Positions 37,001 through 48,697 of a stretch of 64,000 bases of DNA are shown piece by piece (positions within the stretch are counted from its first letter, which is position 1; each line of letters starts with the position of its first letter). The notes beneath the pieces were generated by a model, which was not told the DNA's origin, searched no databases, and worked only from the letters and a program-made list of their open reading frames with translations. Source of the stretch: Kappaphycus alvarezii (taxonomy: Eukaryota > Rhodophyta > Florideophyceae > Gigartinales > Solieriaceae). A program made the translations under genes and the position numbers. The DNA lies in NCBI GenBank assembly GCA_002205965.3, contig NADL03000642.1, positions 62,001-126,000 of the forward strand. Direction: 5' to 3'.

Positions 37001-37699
37001 CCAATTTAAAGAAGAGTTAGGGGATTATTTCGTATTTGGACTGATTGAATGGATTCACTACGATGCAGATGTCCTAGTCGACTAAATTGATTCCAATTTA
37101 AAAAGATTGTGATAAACAGCAAGTGTAATAACAATTAGGACTCTTAGCTCACTATTACGCAACTGATTTTGCTTTTTTGAACATATTTACGACGTGTGAC
37201 ATAATGAGCTCCCATGATTTTTTTGGTTGTGACTCAATACTTTTCACTCCTTTTTTGTTTATTCCTGCAGCAGTCGCAGTTATAGATGAAATATATTTCG
37301 TTCTAAATGTTTATTTTGCTATACGACATCACATGTTAGGGGTTTCACATCATTTCTGTAGCAACTTTATCACGTCACCTTTACCATGAGCGGGGAATAC
37401 TAGATGAGAAGTATTTGGTCGCATCAATAATTTGGTCGCTCCCCATAGACTAAAAAGGAGCAGCTATGGGTATACTTCGTGGAGAAGTAGCGAAAGAGGA
37501 AACAGAAAAAGAATCTTTAGTGAACAATTTGTATTTTCGCATAATAGTATCTGCTGTACTCAGTTTTTCCGTGGACGTATCAGATATCAAGGATGCATCT
37601 GTAGGCTATTTTTAGTAGTTTCTGTATTTTTGTTTTCGATATATACCGGAAGCGATAATTTTTTATGTAATTTGATGTTTTGATTCATTTTTTTTAATA
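31091..37699. other. AT-rich desert without recognisable genes
   Basis: About 6.6 kb with only short, compositionally driven frames, such as 35860-36132 and 36867-37085, rich in Phe, Ile and Leu. A less AT-rich patch at about 34130-34260 and another at 31360-31990 stand out. I see no domain, RNA gene or repeat here that I can defend. It probably consists of transposon remains eroded past recognition. Confidence 0.5.
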
Positions 37700-37800
37700 G
37701 AAGGGCAATGTTTAGGTTTTCTACTCTTGAAGATTTATTATATCTTTCCTAGAGTTTTGATACAACTAAAATCGACCCAAAAAGGTTTGATGACATATTA
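37700..37800 (-). repeat. Eroded copy of the retroelement 3' tail
   Basis: It aligns with 26970-27070: GGTTTTCTACTCTTGAAGAT against GGTGTTTTACTCTCGGAAGA, and AAAATCGACCCAAAAAGG against CAATCGAATCAAAAAGGG. Many differences are changes to A or T. Confidence 0.5.
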
Positions 37801-40399
37801 ATGAAGGACGACATGATACAAAGGACATAATTCGTAGGAAACTCATAATTTTGTGTACGTTTTCAGCAAACAGCCATCACTACATAATTTTAATAGCTCC
37901 ATTACCTGCTCTGAACGATCCCCGGATTTTATTTTCCAATCTGGTCCGGTAATTTAACAAATAAAACGACCTACACGGGAAATCTTTCTATCGTCTAAAG
38001 CACTAGGAGATCTCTTTCAAAAAAAATAACCCTTTCCCGCCCAAGTATCATCTTTTTTGATTTGATCGATTCAGAAAAAAATATTATTGGCCAGGCACAG
38101 TACAGTGCAAATCGAAAAACGTCTTTTTAGTGTAATGAGTGTGACAAATTCTTGATCAATAGGCATTGTTTGGAAACCGACCAAAGCCAATATTATCAAG
38201 CCTCTGTGTTATGATCAACATCCCCTGTCCATCCGAAGTTACATTCGTCTGTTGTAATGTTTCTATCTAAGCAGAAATTAATCATTACCCGTGAACGTTA
38301 CACAGACAAGTTCACAAGTTCTCATTCAATGAAGACACCAATTATCTAAACTTTTGAACGGCAATCCATTTGTTACCGTAGTTCATTTTTAGAGTTAGTG
38401 TCAAATAACCATATTGTCATCGAACTGAGGTAATTTACATTACCAGGGACGATGGAAATGATGACAATGCCAATGATCATCTGCCTACAAATGGAAAAGC
38501 TAAAATTAAATGAAGTTTACGAGACAGCTGACATTGAGACCTACAGCACCACAATATCACAAAACATACCCTGAAACTTGCGTAAAGTCGAGCTGTAAAT
38601 GCATTTATAGTAAATATACATAGTGAAAAATACCAGAAAAAAGATGAGGCTCATTAATGCTGTGGTGTTCCAGCATCTGCTGTAGGAAAGGCAGGTCGAA
38701 TACTCACTCACCGAAATTTGAATCCGTCTCTAACTGAAGCTAAAATTGCTCCACATATCCACCTTTCAGCTGAAACTAGGTTCCAGACAGGAATGTTTAT
38801 CTGGGAGACGTGCATGTACATGCATGTAGGTCCAACCCCGTTCATCTGCTCAGGTAGCAGAGATACTTCTGTTTCTCAAATTGCAATCATGGGAAGAAGT
38901 CAAATCAATTACCGAACCCTACGGGTAACAATACACAAACTATGATGATTAAAAAGCTGAATGATACAGGGGGTTCTGCACACTCAAAAAAGGACTCAAA
39001 AGAACCTGTACTGGTGATGTAGCTTCAGGAAATAGTAAGGATAGTCTTGGTATACTAAATAACGAAAAGCACGGGCAGTTGTCACGCAGTTGAACAATTA
39101 ACGAGCCACACATGAGAGTGATTAATTAAATCGAGTTGTTTGAGTACCATGATTTATAAAAAATTTTAAGTGTAAGGTGATAGTTGTTTGAACGCATCAG
39201 GAGTCATTATTCTGTTAAATGAATTAGTTTGTGTGATTGAATTGAGTGACATACATTTTATTTTTGTATAACTGCAACCCGTATGGGCAAGGACAGAGTG
39301 CGATTTTTCTCGTCTCAGGCCTGACTGGTCTTGCAGAAGATGACAAAAGAAAAAATGTTAGAAAACGTACTTCGTAAGACAGTTGAACTCTGCTCGACCA
39401 GCGTGTCACTCAATGAGTTTGATCGAGCACAGAACAGGTCCGCCTCGGTGCATGATATACACAAACCTGTATGGGATGAAGACCGTAACAGAGCTCTTTC
39501 AGTACCATTTATGCGGTCACCTTACATAAACGCAGAACACAGAAGAGGTCCGACTAGGAACAAGATACGCACCAACCCGTACTGGCTGATGACCATAAAA
39601 GAATGTGGGAATAAGCGTAAACGAAAGCAAAATGATGCTGTTGAGATGATTGAGAAAGTGGATAGCTGCGTTCGGCATCTCCGCACCCATACAAGTGCGG
39701 CTTCGAGGGATCTTTTGGGTTTTCGATCCCAGTGCTATTCTGGGTAACGATGGTGAAGTATAACTCCTGATCAACAAAATACCGATTACGAGGCGGCGGT
39801 GGACTTCAGAGTGTAATTCTCAGAGTGTGAAAAGAACCGCATTTATTTTAATATTTTTGCCATTAAAAACGGAGGGAAAGGTCCCAGGAAGTGGTACAGT
39901 ACGTCTTGGGGAACATAGTGATAAGGTTTGACCCATTCCGCCTCCGTACGGATGGTTCAGAATATGCCAGGTTTACATTTGTTTCAAAAGTTTTTCTAAT
40001 TGGATAGAATTCATGGAATCTGCGCAGGCAGAAGTATCACTCGAAGAAAATGATTGAAATAAAGACATGGTTGAAATCATCATATGAATGCTTCTTTTCG
40101 TACTAGCTGGCACTGGTACTGGTACGAGATAACAATCTCTACTGTAATTATTTTGTGTAAGAACATCATTTTCTTGCATGATGCAGACAAGTCATCCACA
40201 ATACCAGTCCAAGAAGGGCTGATTGCCTTTGCTTGATCTGATCAGCTTCCATCCTGAAGTTTAACTTAGATCAGCAACGCAAAGACTTTTGCCCTGGAAT
40301 GCAGTCAGAAGATTTTAACAAACTGCAACTCGCAATAGTACTACGCGATTCTTGGAGGATATCCTTTGGGTCTTCGTTGAAGATTCATTAATGTACCGT
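37801..40399. other. No supported gene
   Basis: AT-rich to about 39.2 kb. From 39.23 to 39.75 kb composition is more balanced and a 138-residue plus-strand frame (39331-39747) is open with Lys/Arg-rich, non-repetitive content; no domain was recognised. It lies next to the CACTA-like wreck and may be its flank. Confidence 0.35.
39429..39600. repeat. Diverged tandem duplication (period about 110 bp)
   Basis: The block ACAGAACAGGTCCGCCTCGG at 39429 recurs 110 bp later as ACAGAAGAGGTCCGACTAGG, and similarity continues for about 60 bp. A further partial echo (CAACCCGTATGGGC) occurs near 39278. Confidence 0.5.
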
Positions 40400-40438
40400 T
40401 AAAAAGGTCACTCGAATGAGGGACAACCAAAGGAGACT

Positions 40439-43400
40439 CTACAAAACATGTATCGTATGCTCACCGAAAACACAGCAGTGGAACAGCCGAAATCTTTTGA
40501 TACTATTGCACATCTGTACCAGTTTTAGCTGGTCAGTACTCACCAATCTCCCCGAAATGTATAAAGTGTTTGGATCGTGTAATGTGCGTTGGATGCATAT
40601 GACTACTAGCGGCTCATCACCTCGTTGCAGGAACGTAACTGGTCCAAAATATGTTACATACATAGAAGTACTTCTATGCTGACCTTAGGAAATGTAGAGT
40701 TGACGAATTTCTTGTCGCGAGAGAATTACTTGAGAAACACATCCCACCGATAAATTATTATATTCATTAGATTCCCCTATCGTTAGACTCGGACTGTTAC
40801 TTCGAGTTCTTTTTGCCTCCTCGTAGACTTCAGTCTTGATGTCCATGGATTATGGTGGACATTCCTCATCATACCTTTTCACAGTATATTGTACAATATC
40901 ATCGAAGGTTATTGATCCACAAAAACTATTTTGAAGTATATTTTTTTGGCCACTTGAATTTCATCTTACCTATCCACTTTGTTGTAGAGGGATACATGAG
41001 AGATTACCTACGGATGTTTTTGCCCACCTCTTCACAACGATTTCTTGAACAGGTTGTTGAATGTAAGATCGGTTTGTTTCTATTGATCACTGTCGCTCGT
41101 CTAATCCATAGTATCTGCATTAGTAGCAAGCAAAAGCTTTCGAATGGTTATCCAGTACGTTTTCTCACCGTTGTCATCATCTCTTGAAGATGTGTATAAT
41201 GCAGCAAGCCGAGAAATCCAGTCCATAATTAGGCAGTGCTCCACTGCAAGAGTATGAGCATCATGATGGTTACTCCTCGAAATACAACGTTTCAGAGGCT
41301 GGTGCTTTGCTTCGAATACAAGTTCCAAAAATTACGGAGTATGCCCGAACACGTAAATTGTAAAGTCATACAGCTCAAATGACACGGTGAATATTCGTCT
41401 TACCAAACATCTTTTTTGCATATTTGGATGCATTGCATATTTCTTTGACAGCTTGAACGTTCATTTTTGACTTCATGCTAAGCTCGGAAATTTACTGAAG
41501 ACCGAGGTGTCCATTTACGAGCTCAGTAATTTCCTCATCATCAGTTTCGGTCTCTGGCTACCAGTACTTTTATCTTTAAAAGATTGTAACAATGGAATTT
41601 TCTATAGGCATTTTCTGACTAGAGCCTTTACATCATAATATATCGAAATTTTCATGAAGATGGGAACGGAAACTATGAGAGCTGAGAACACCCCAGTCAA
41701 TGTCATGCTGTAAAAATATTTTTCCTCTTATTGAACACAATTTCCTGATACACAAGACCGTTTCGGCTCAACGCACCCACAATGGTGACATTGGTGTCAC
41801 CATTGTGGGCGTGTGTAATACTCCATACGCCCAGCAGATGATGTCTTGTGCAAGAACCGACAACAAATGGCCTGTTGCTACCACATTAGACCTGTACGCA
41901 TCAAAGTAACCACCAAAAACTAGATAATTCTTGATCTTCAAAGTGATTTTGTCCCTCATCTTATTCAGTTAAGCAAAAGGGTACTAACGGGCAACTGGAC
42001 CTGGAAAGATCATTTCTGTTTCCTCATACCGAGATAATTGCATTCCTTTAAAGTAATACCGTGTAGTAGAAGTTCTTAGTGCCGAATATAACTCCTAGGG
42101 AAAGAAGAATTCTTGGCGGAGATCGAAGTTGTACAAAAATACCTGGACTGTTTTGCCATAGACCTTGGTAATCTCCGAAACGTGCACAAAGTGCAGGGCG
42201 AAGTAGCGTTGTGGTGGAGAACTTCTATAATGTGTGCTGAAGCTGGACAATTACTCAGGAATCCGACAAAATCTAGAAATATTTTGCGACACTTACCATT
42301 TGGCAGTTTTCCATCGATTTCGCTAATAGTACCACTGACTAAATCGTCTATTATGAAAGTAAGAACTTCATTACTTGAAACGTCAGGGGGTGTGAGCGAT
42401 ATTATTCTTACCGAGCTACTACTTCGTCTTAACGCATGTCGAAGGCCCATTGGTAGAAGGTAAATTCTACCTGCAGAACCCCGTGGATACATTGTAGAAA
42501 CCAGACTGAAATCATCCGAGTACATCAGAATGCGGTAAAAAGCTTACGGCGTGTCATCCTGCAAAATACCTTGATTATAACTTCCAGGTCGATCACGAAG
42601 TTTGGTCAAGGTACCGCAATGAGAGCTTCTAATATTGACATCAGTCGATTTCAACTGAATTGGACAACCTTTTCTTGTGATATGAGTGTGACATCTCCAA
42701 AGATTGGATCAAAAGTGAACCAGGTTAGCTGCCGAGAAGGTGATCCATGTTCACACCTCCAAAAATCATGGCTTATAACACCCACAACCGGACAGTTTGA
42801 GATTCTACAGGTACTTGTAGAACATCGTAAATGATAATCAGATTGGTTTGATTGTCTGAATATTGGAAATATATCCCAGGTATGAACCATGCAGCCGAAG
42901 TTCTTCTATCATCGTTCATGTCATCATGTTCACCATTCGAGTTATATGGATGATCGCAAGTGACAACGGAGCAGTAATCGATAACCATTTTGTCAATCAT
43001 ATTGGTCTCTGTGGACTTGTTTCCTGTAAGTACTTCCGCCCTATGCGTATTCGAAACTAAGTCCGTTTCATATAATATCCACGTGGGTTCTACAATCCCA
43101 ATTGTTCTGTAACACGCACTTGTTATGTTTGAGACGACATGAGAGATCGATTGTACCGGTTTTTTGTTCACAACAATCTCCACATCAGAGCCGGAATATG
43201 CAACAATCTTGTTATCGTTGTGCATCGGCAAAGGTGCAATGCGGTCCATCTCTCCATGGAAATTGGGCTAGTTTCAATAGTCGTCGTAGGCAAACCTGGC
43301 TGTCTGATTGATCTGTGATTTTGTCTACCGCCGTGTTCTTCAATCTGAAGATTGGTCTTTCCATACATTATTTGTAATAAGACAGGATTCTGTACACTAT

Positions 43401-43480
43401 GCAGTGCCCAAGAAATGAGAGGAATGGTGAAAAAAGGTACTTTTCTTTCATTGCCATATTCCGAATACTCCTCATTGGTA
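40439..43480 (-). pseudogene. CACTA-like DNA transposon transposase, decayed
   Basis: Fragments on the minus strand line up as one large transposase. Near 43480-43370: PFFTIPLISWALHSVQNPVL. At 42525-42076 (149 residues): IYLLPMGL, RIISLTPPDV, then IEVLHHNATSPCTLCTFRRL, a Cys/His block like the region in EnSpm/CACTA-type transposases where GKxxCPxC is found. At 41959-41768: FDAYRSNVVATGHLL. At 41328-41101: ELVFEAKHQPLKRCISRSNH, the conserved E..HQ.LK..SN block. Separate frames and stops make it dead. I could not identify the three catalytic acids or the CACTA termini, so superfamily assignment is tentative, but the transposase nature is likely. Confidence 0.5.
41776..41809. other. Perfect 15-bp hairpin inside the transposase remnant
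   Basis: CCCACAATGGTGACA, loop TTGG, TGTCACCATTGTGGG. Arms are 41776-41790 and 41795-41809 with no mismatch. Confidence 0.85.
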
Positions 43481-43989
43481 TAAGTTGCGTGTGGAATCGG
43501 TTGTTCATCATTGCTGTTGCTACCGGTGTCACTATCTAACAGATGTGAAGAAGTCGTAAGTAAATATTGGTTGTTTCGGCGGAGTACTGCTGACTAGCTT
43601 GGTTTGATAGGACAGTATTCCAATATACTGAAAGGGAGGCGGTGCTTGATAAGATTAGCCTTAAGCCTGACCATGGATTTGTAGCTAGGAAGCTTAAAGT
43701 GCTTTTGCCGTATCTGGTCAGCATATCAGACATTGAAACATATTTAGACAGACCATCTACATCATATTGAGCAGATTCTTTGTCTGATATAGAATCTGAG
43801 CTGTAAAAGAAAAAATCAATGACTTCCACAATTTAAGAATAAGTTCCTGCACATTCACACACTGCTGAATAAAAAGAAGATTGGTATTGGATCACAGGCT
43901 TAGTTCCCCGCATGGCTCTACAGAATCATCCAGAACTTTATTTATATGTATTTGAATTATAATCATTTTACGTGTTGTCAACAGCGTTT
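43481..43989. other. Junction between CACTA-like and copia remnants
   Basis: A 97-residue minus-strand frame (43536-43829), Ser-rich with an acidic start, is open but unrecognised. It could be transposon sequence beyond the transposase. Confidence 0.3.
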
Positions 43990-44026
43990 TTAAAGAACTG
44001 CAAGGGATGAATTTACGTGCTCAGTT

Positions 44027-45281
44027 CTAATTGCACCAACAACCTTTTCTTAGTGATATAACAAACAGTACCTCCTGCGCAGCACTTATCCAAGGATGTA
44101 GGATGAATTTGTTTGGTAATATATTCTTCCCGTCTGGACGTGGTACAAGTTCCCACGTTCTTCTTTCACATAGTACGGCCATTTCAGCGTTAATGTCAGT
44201 AATCCATTCATTGCTATTCGGGGACCTCAGCGTCATTGCCATGGAAGGGTGATCCACAGAACTAATGGGTCTTTTACTTGTGACAAGTGCAGTAATATCA
44301 GTGTACTTCCTGCTCGGTTTGCTTAACCAAGAGCTTCGTCGAGGCACCAGTCCATGAGTCTGTTTTACACTAGGATCCGATTGTTTGTGCTCAGCAAGAG
44401 CTGTGTTTTCAGTATTTCCGAGACTATGTTCATTACTTTGATAGGAGCTCTTAGTGTTAATGTCAAGTAGAATATGCTACAGCTCCGGTACCGAGATTAA
44501 TTCGTTGATATTATAGTCATCTGTTATATCAATCTTCGTATACTTAGAGTGCTCTTCGGCAGGCTTCATGGTATCCCTTTTCTTCATGTAGCCAGAAAAC
44601 ACGAGTTTATTAAACATCTCATGCCTGGCGTGCTCAATACGTCTCGAACTTGGATCAAACATGCCGTACATTGAGTTTCCAATAGAATCCATTAGAATCA
44701 CGCGCTCTGTTTTTGCATCAAGCTTCTTTCGCTTTTCAGTTGGTACTGTTACCAAAGTTTCGCCCCCGAATACACGGAACTTTGATGTTTTGGGTGTAAT
44801 CCAATACGGCATCTCAAATACTGTCTCATTTATATGCGAATGTACCGTATAACATTTTGTGTATCAAATGCATGCAAATCTGCTTCTCCCCAAAACTTGT
44901 TACTTAAGGTAGAATGTGACAGCATACATCTCACATTCTCCATTATAGTGCGGTTCATTCTCTCAACCAAACCATTATATTGGGGTTTGTAAGGAGATTT
45001 CAGGGAAAGTTTGATTTCGTCATCAGTAAGAATAGAAGATACGGAACTGTGGACAAATTAGCTGCCATTGTCAGTGTGTATTCTTTTGAAAATCCTCCTC
45101 TGTATCGCACTAAATCGATTGATAAGTGCCCTGATGGCCTTAGTAACACCCTTTTTTCCTTGAGAGTGTAAGTAAAGACATATCTTGACGCACTATCTAT
45201 GCACAGAAGAAAGTACTTATAGTGTTCCCAGGTTGTTTCGTGAAGTGGCCCGTATATATCCATAAAGGTAATGTTTCCCAT
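44027..45281 (-). pseudogene. Copia integrase and start of RT, decayed
   Basis: Integrase core pieces appear in several frames: FMDIYGPLHETTWEHYKYFL with CIDSASRYVFTYTL (45281-45000), then PYKPQYNGLVERMN, which carries the catalytic Glu, near 44980. The post-core block KFRVFGGETLVTVPTEKRKK follows in the 111-residue frame 44812-44477. RT starts at 44347-44027 with RSPNSNEWITDINAEMAVLC and TWELVPRPDGKNILPNKF, then loses similarity before the YKARLVA motif. No catalytic RT residues remain. Confidence 0.8.
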
Positions 45282-45751
45282 TGAGGAACTATATGGTACT
45301 AGTGTGTCTTTGTGGGGATCAAGAGCCTATTTTTCTCCTACACATGGTTTGTACTTAATAAATTCTGGTTTAAAGGATGTCAAGCAGATTAGACGAGGGC
45401 TTTTAATCATACCATTAATCTTATTATCATTCTCGTGACCAAGCCTTGAATGCTAAATGATCTTCTTAGTCTTATTATCTTTATTGCCTGCAGCATGATT
45501 AGATGATGAATTTGGTTCTGAGGGTGTGCTCAATGCTGTAATTGCATCGTTATCTGTAACTGCAGTTGTATTGATTTTCTAGAGACTACTGCATTAAATA
45601 GTGGCATTGGAAAGTATTTTCCCATCACGCACGTCACGAAGAGTGCTTGAAACATCCCCAATGACGACTCGTATGTCCATACAGTCAAGTCGGGGAACAG
45701 AAAAAGTACTGATATACATCTCAGAGAATAAACAGCGTGTTGCAGTTTGAC

Positions 45752-46009
45752 CTACTTGTTCTCAACTGCTGAAATAAGATTGAATGTGACTTGAAATTTA
45801 CTTTCCATAGTAGTATCCTCACCAAGCTTTATTTGATTTTCTCTCCTGTAGAGCTTTGTAAACATATGACGATTACGCAAGATGTGATGAGTAGCCCCAC
45901 TATCAAGTATAAAACGATTCAGCTGTGTATCGTCCATTTTTTTGTCACTGAGTGGTTCTTTGACATCCACCTCAGCCATTTTTGGGACGGCAAATCGAGG
46001 CTTAGGCAT
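45752..46009 (-). pseudogene. Copia protease
   Basis: An 85-residue frame carries RFILDSGATHHI, the copia aspartic protease site with intact Asp-Ser-Gly, then the typical GED..TMESKFQVTF region. It sits between gag and integrase as expected. The flanking frames are interrupted, so this is part of a dead polyprotein. Confidence 0.8.
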
Positions 46010-46234
46010 AGCACTCTGCTCTTTTGCAGCGATGAGTCACGTCTCTGGATCTGGTTTGGACCATTCTAGTTAGATCCCCGATTTTTTGGACTGAATTTGT
46101 AATACCAACGGCACTACTTGCTGTTTTCAGCCTTGTAAACTGTCCTCTCCAGTCATTGTATTTTCTGTGACTTTTGCTGCTGTTGCACGAGGCCCTCTGC
46201 GTACCTCTTTATCATTTGATGGGAATTTTTCTTT

Positions 46235-46830
46235 TTATTCATCGATAAGCCTGTTTGACACGGTTTCCAATTTGGCCTTTTGTTCTTCCGCCGTTTCAAT
46301 AGCTGCCACTGTAGATTCATATTCTTCACAGTCTTTTATAGACGACAGCGAAGTCGACACTTTCATAAGCTCATTTAACTTCTGACCGTTGTTTTCGAGG
46401 TTCATAAAGCTAAGCTCTAATTCAGCAATAGATTCTTGATAATCCAGCTTTCTAGAGAAAACCACATTTAGAAAGCTCAACTTGTTACATGTTGTGTTAC
46501 CAGCATATCTCGCCGTGAGCTTAGTCCACATTTCCAAGGCGTCCTTTGAATATTTATGTACTGCTTTTAAAGTTTTATTCCCTAGGGCCAGCACTATCAA
46601 TGCAAGAGCTCTCTTTCTTTTCTTTTTTTACTCTGACATTGCGATAACCTCATTGTCGCCAGGTACAGTCTCAGTCCCATCTAAGATTCCCATACAAACC
46701 CGGTTTTCCAAAGTAGATTCCATACGCAAGCTCCATAGGTTAAAACTTTTATCAGGATTGTCACTGAAGTTTGGAATCTTCTCCTCCTTGTTGTCAGTAG
46801 TAGTACGAATAGCCTCGCCATGCTAATACT
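46235..46830 (-). pseudogene. Copia gag
   Basis: The frame 46600-46235 shows the copia gag (UBN2-type) pattern: KDALEMWTKLTARYAGNT, KLSFLNVVFSRKLD and ELELSFMNLE. The N-terminal part, in another frame near 46800-46700, reads FSDNPDKSFNLWSLRMESTL with the typical W of this fold and ends in a stop near 46630 just before the long frame. It would coat element RNA in particles. Confidence 0.75.
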
Positions 46831-46870
46831 GTAACCAAAAAAGATGCAGTGAACTGAGTTCAGATGTTTG

Positions 46871-47254
46871 AGAGGATAAAGTTGTGGAGTATGCACGTTG
46901 TTTTTCGTTCTACTGTTCTCTCGATGGCTGGCCAGCTTCTCGGATTTTACAATACAGTAGCAAAGATATAGATATACTCTAACACAACCGTAACTTTAGT
47001 ACTTATAACAATCAGTACATTCAGAGTGTAACAGTTGGACACAAAGTGAATAGCTTTGATTCGGTTTCATGGTTAAAGGCCGTGGTCAGGATGAATCATT
47101 AGATGTGCAATGTTTCATTTATGATTTTACGGTAACAAGGAATTCAGCATGACTTCTGCAATTATACTGCAAAAGTTCTGTAATATTTCCTAGAAAAAAT
47201 CGTCACGTGAGCAATTAATTTATTTGCAGATGTTGGAATACGGCGTTTCTCCAC
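46871..47254. other. No gene; possible copia LTR remnant and left edge of the Harbinger element
   Basis: For the minus-strand copia on the left, the 5' LTR should lie here, but no second copy is available to confirm it. The candidate Harbinger left terminus begins near 47137. Confidence 0.3.
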
Positions 47255-47302
47255 GTGAGTATTACAACCGACAGCCTTCGGAGCTACTACTGCAGCCATA
47301 AG

Positions 47303-48515
47303 ATGTCGCGAGCTCGAAAAGGGACTCTTCTTCGAGAAACAAAAGCCAATAACTACAGACGGATTCGTTTTTGGAGACGAGCTCTCAGATACATCATTAA
47401 CCGACGAGCAGTGAGCGATCTGCCTTTAGCTTTCCTGGTAACCGCAATCAACAAGTACAGCGCCCATAGAAAGAACCACATGTTGTACGTCAAACGGAAT
47501 GAAATAATTGCAACAAAAACTTTCAAACAGGTTTTTCCAAACATGGGAGATCAGCAGTGCTTGCTTCGCTTCCGATTCCTTCGATCCGACGTTCTCAGAG
47601 TCGCACAAATTGTGACAGCGGGCGCACAGTCTTACAGCACAAGACGAAACATGTACTCTACAAAAAGAATGCTCGCAGTCTGTTTTTTACTCAAGCGCTT
47701 ATCATCACGTCGGAGATGGACAGATTTAGAATTCATGTTTCGAAAGCATTCCTCCCAGTTATCTGAAATATTCTGGGGAAAAACAGACGACTTCGTGTCA
47801 AAATGGGCAGTCTTGATAAAAGCCCTTCAAATCAACAGTTTATTGACACAAATGAAGCAAGGTATGCCCTCGCCATCAAAGAAAAAACATCAGGATTAGC
47901 GAACTGTTTTAGATTTATCGACCGAACAGTTTTAGAAATCCCCAGACCGAATGATGGTGCTCTACAGAAGTTTGTTTATGACGGATACAAACGTAAAAAT
48001 GCGTTAAAATGTCAGGCTGTGACATCCCCTGACGGCTTGTCTATGCATGTCTTTGGCCCATTCGAGGGTCGAAGACATAACTGGACGCTCTTCTCTAGGT
48101 CTGGTCTCGATGAAAATTTAGAAGCTGTTCTACAGGCTGGTAATACTGTTTTTTACATATATGGGGATAGCGGTTAAATTGGAGACCCTACTTGGAGGTC
48201 TCATTTACAGGGTCTTCTCTTACACCCGGCCAAAGCGCATTCAACACTGCGATGGAATCAGGAATAATAACAGTACAATGGGGATTTAAAGAGGCAGAAA
48301 CCTATTGGACGACTGTGGACTTCCCTAGAAAAATGCGTGTTCTTCAGCTTCCAGTTGGAACTTTGTACATATCTGCACTCCTGCTGTCCAACGTAAGGAC
48401 GTGCTTTTATAAAAATCAAACATCGTTTTACTTTCGGTGTAAACCTCCCTCCCCAGAAGAATACCTAGCTACAAGAGTGAACACCACTGACGAATCAAAG
48501 GATGCCAACAAGTAA
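47303..48515 (+). pseudogene. Harbinger-type DDE transposase, inactive
   Basis: Three frames in order make the transposase. 47303-47899 shows RFRFLRSDVLRVAQIV and HSSQLSEIFWGKTDDFV. 47803-48177 shows NCFRFIDRTVLEIPRP (first Asp, 47920-47922), FVYDGYKRKNALKCQAV, PDGLSMHVFGPFEGRRHNW and YIYGDSG (second Asp, 48166-48168). 48192-48515 shows FNTAMESGIITVQWGF and a tail ending FRCKPPSPEEYLATR. In the family the third acidic residue sits in VEWGF; here it is Gln (codon 48276-48278). Family FIDGT is FIDRT. Two frame changes, near 47830 and 48180, plus the lost Glu make it inactive. Confidence 0.88.
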
Positions 48516-48697
48516 AGCTTCAATGATTGCACTTGTTTCCTGAATTCGTCAAAACAGAATTCGTGGAAACCGTTTTATTTCTTTGACCTCTATTTGAAAA
48601 AAGCGGCCATTGCATCCATCATCAACTTCATTTTTTCAGCTATACCTCAGCAGCGGCCCCTTTCCTATTTTCTCTCTCCGCGAGCCCATTTCTGTTC

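Larger units (their letters stand above)
43990..46870 (-). mobile_element. 3'-truncated Ty1/copia element
   Basis: Minus-strand gag, protease, integrase and the first part of RT occur in the right order from 46.87 down to 44.03 kb; the rest of RT, RNase H and both LTRs were not found. A possible primer site (TTGGTTACAG) lies just before gag near 46830, but it is weak. The sequence breaks off near 44.0 kb against the CACTA-like remnant, which may have truncated it. This is a third copia lineage, unlike B and unlike the element at 53.7 kb. Confidence 0.75.

Noticed and set aside
31091..37699. Short frames in the AT-rich desert as small genes
   Set aside because: Their Phe/Ile/Leu/Tyr-heavy content and random placement are what AT-rich DNA gives by chance.
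39331..39747. 138-residue basic frame as a gene
   Set aside because: It covers an internal diverged tandem duplication, has a competing antisense frame and no recognisable motif.
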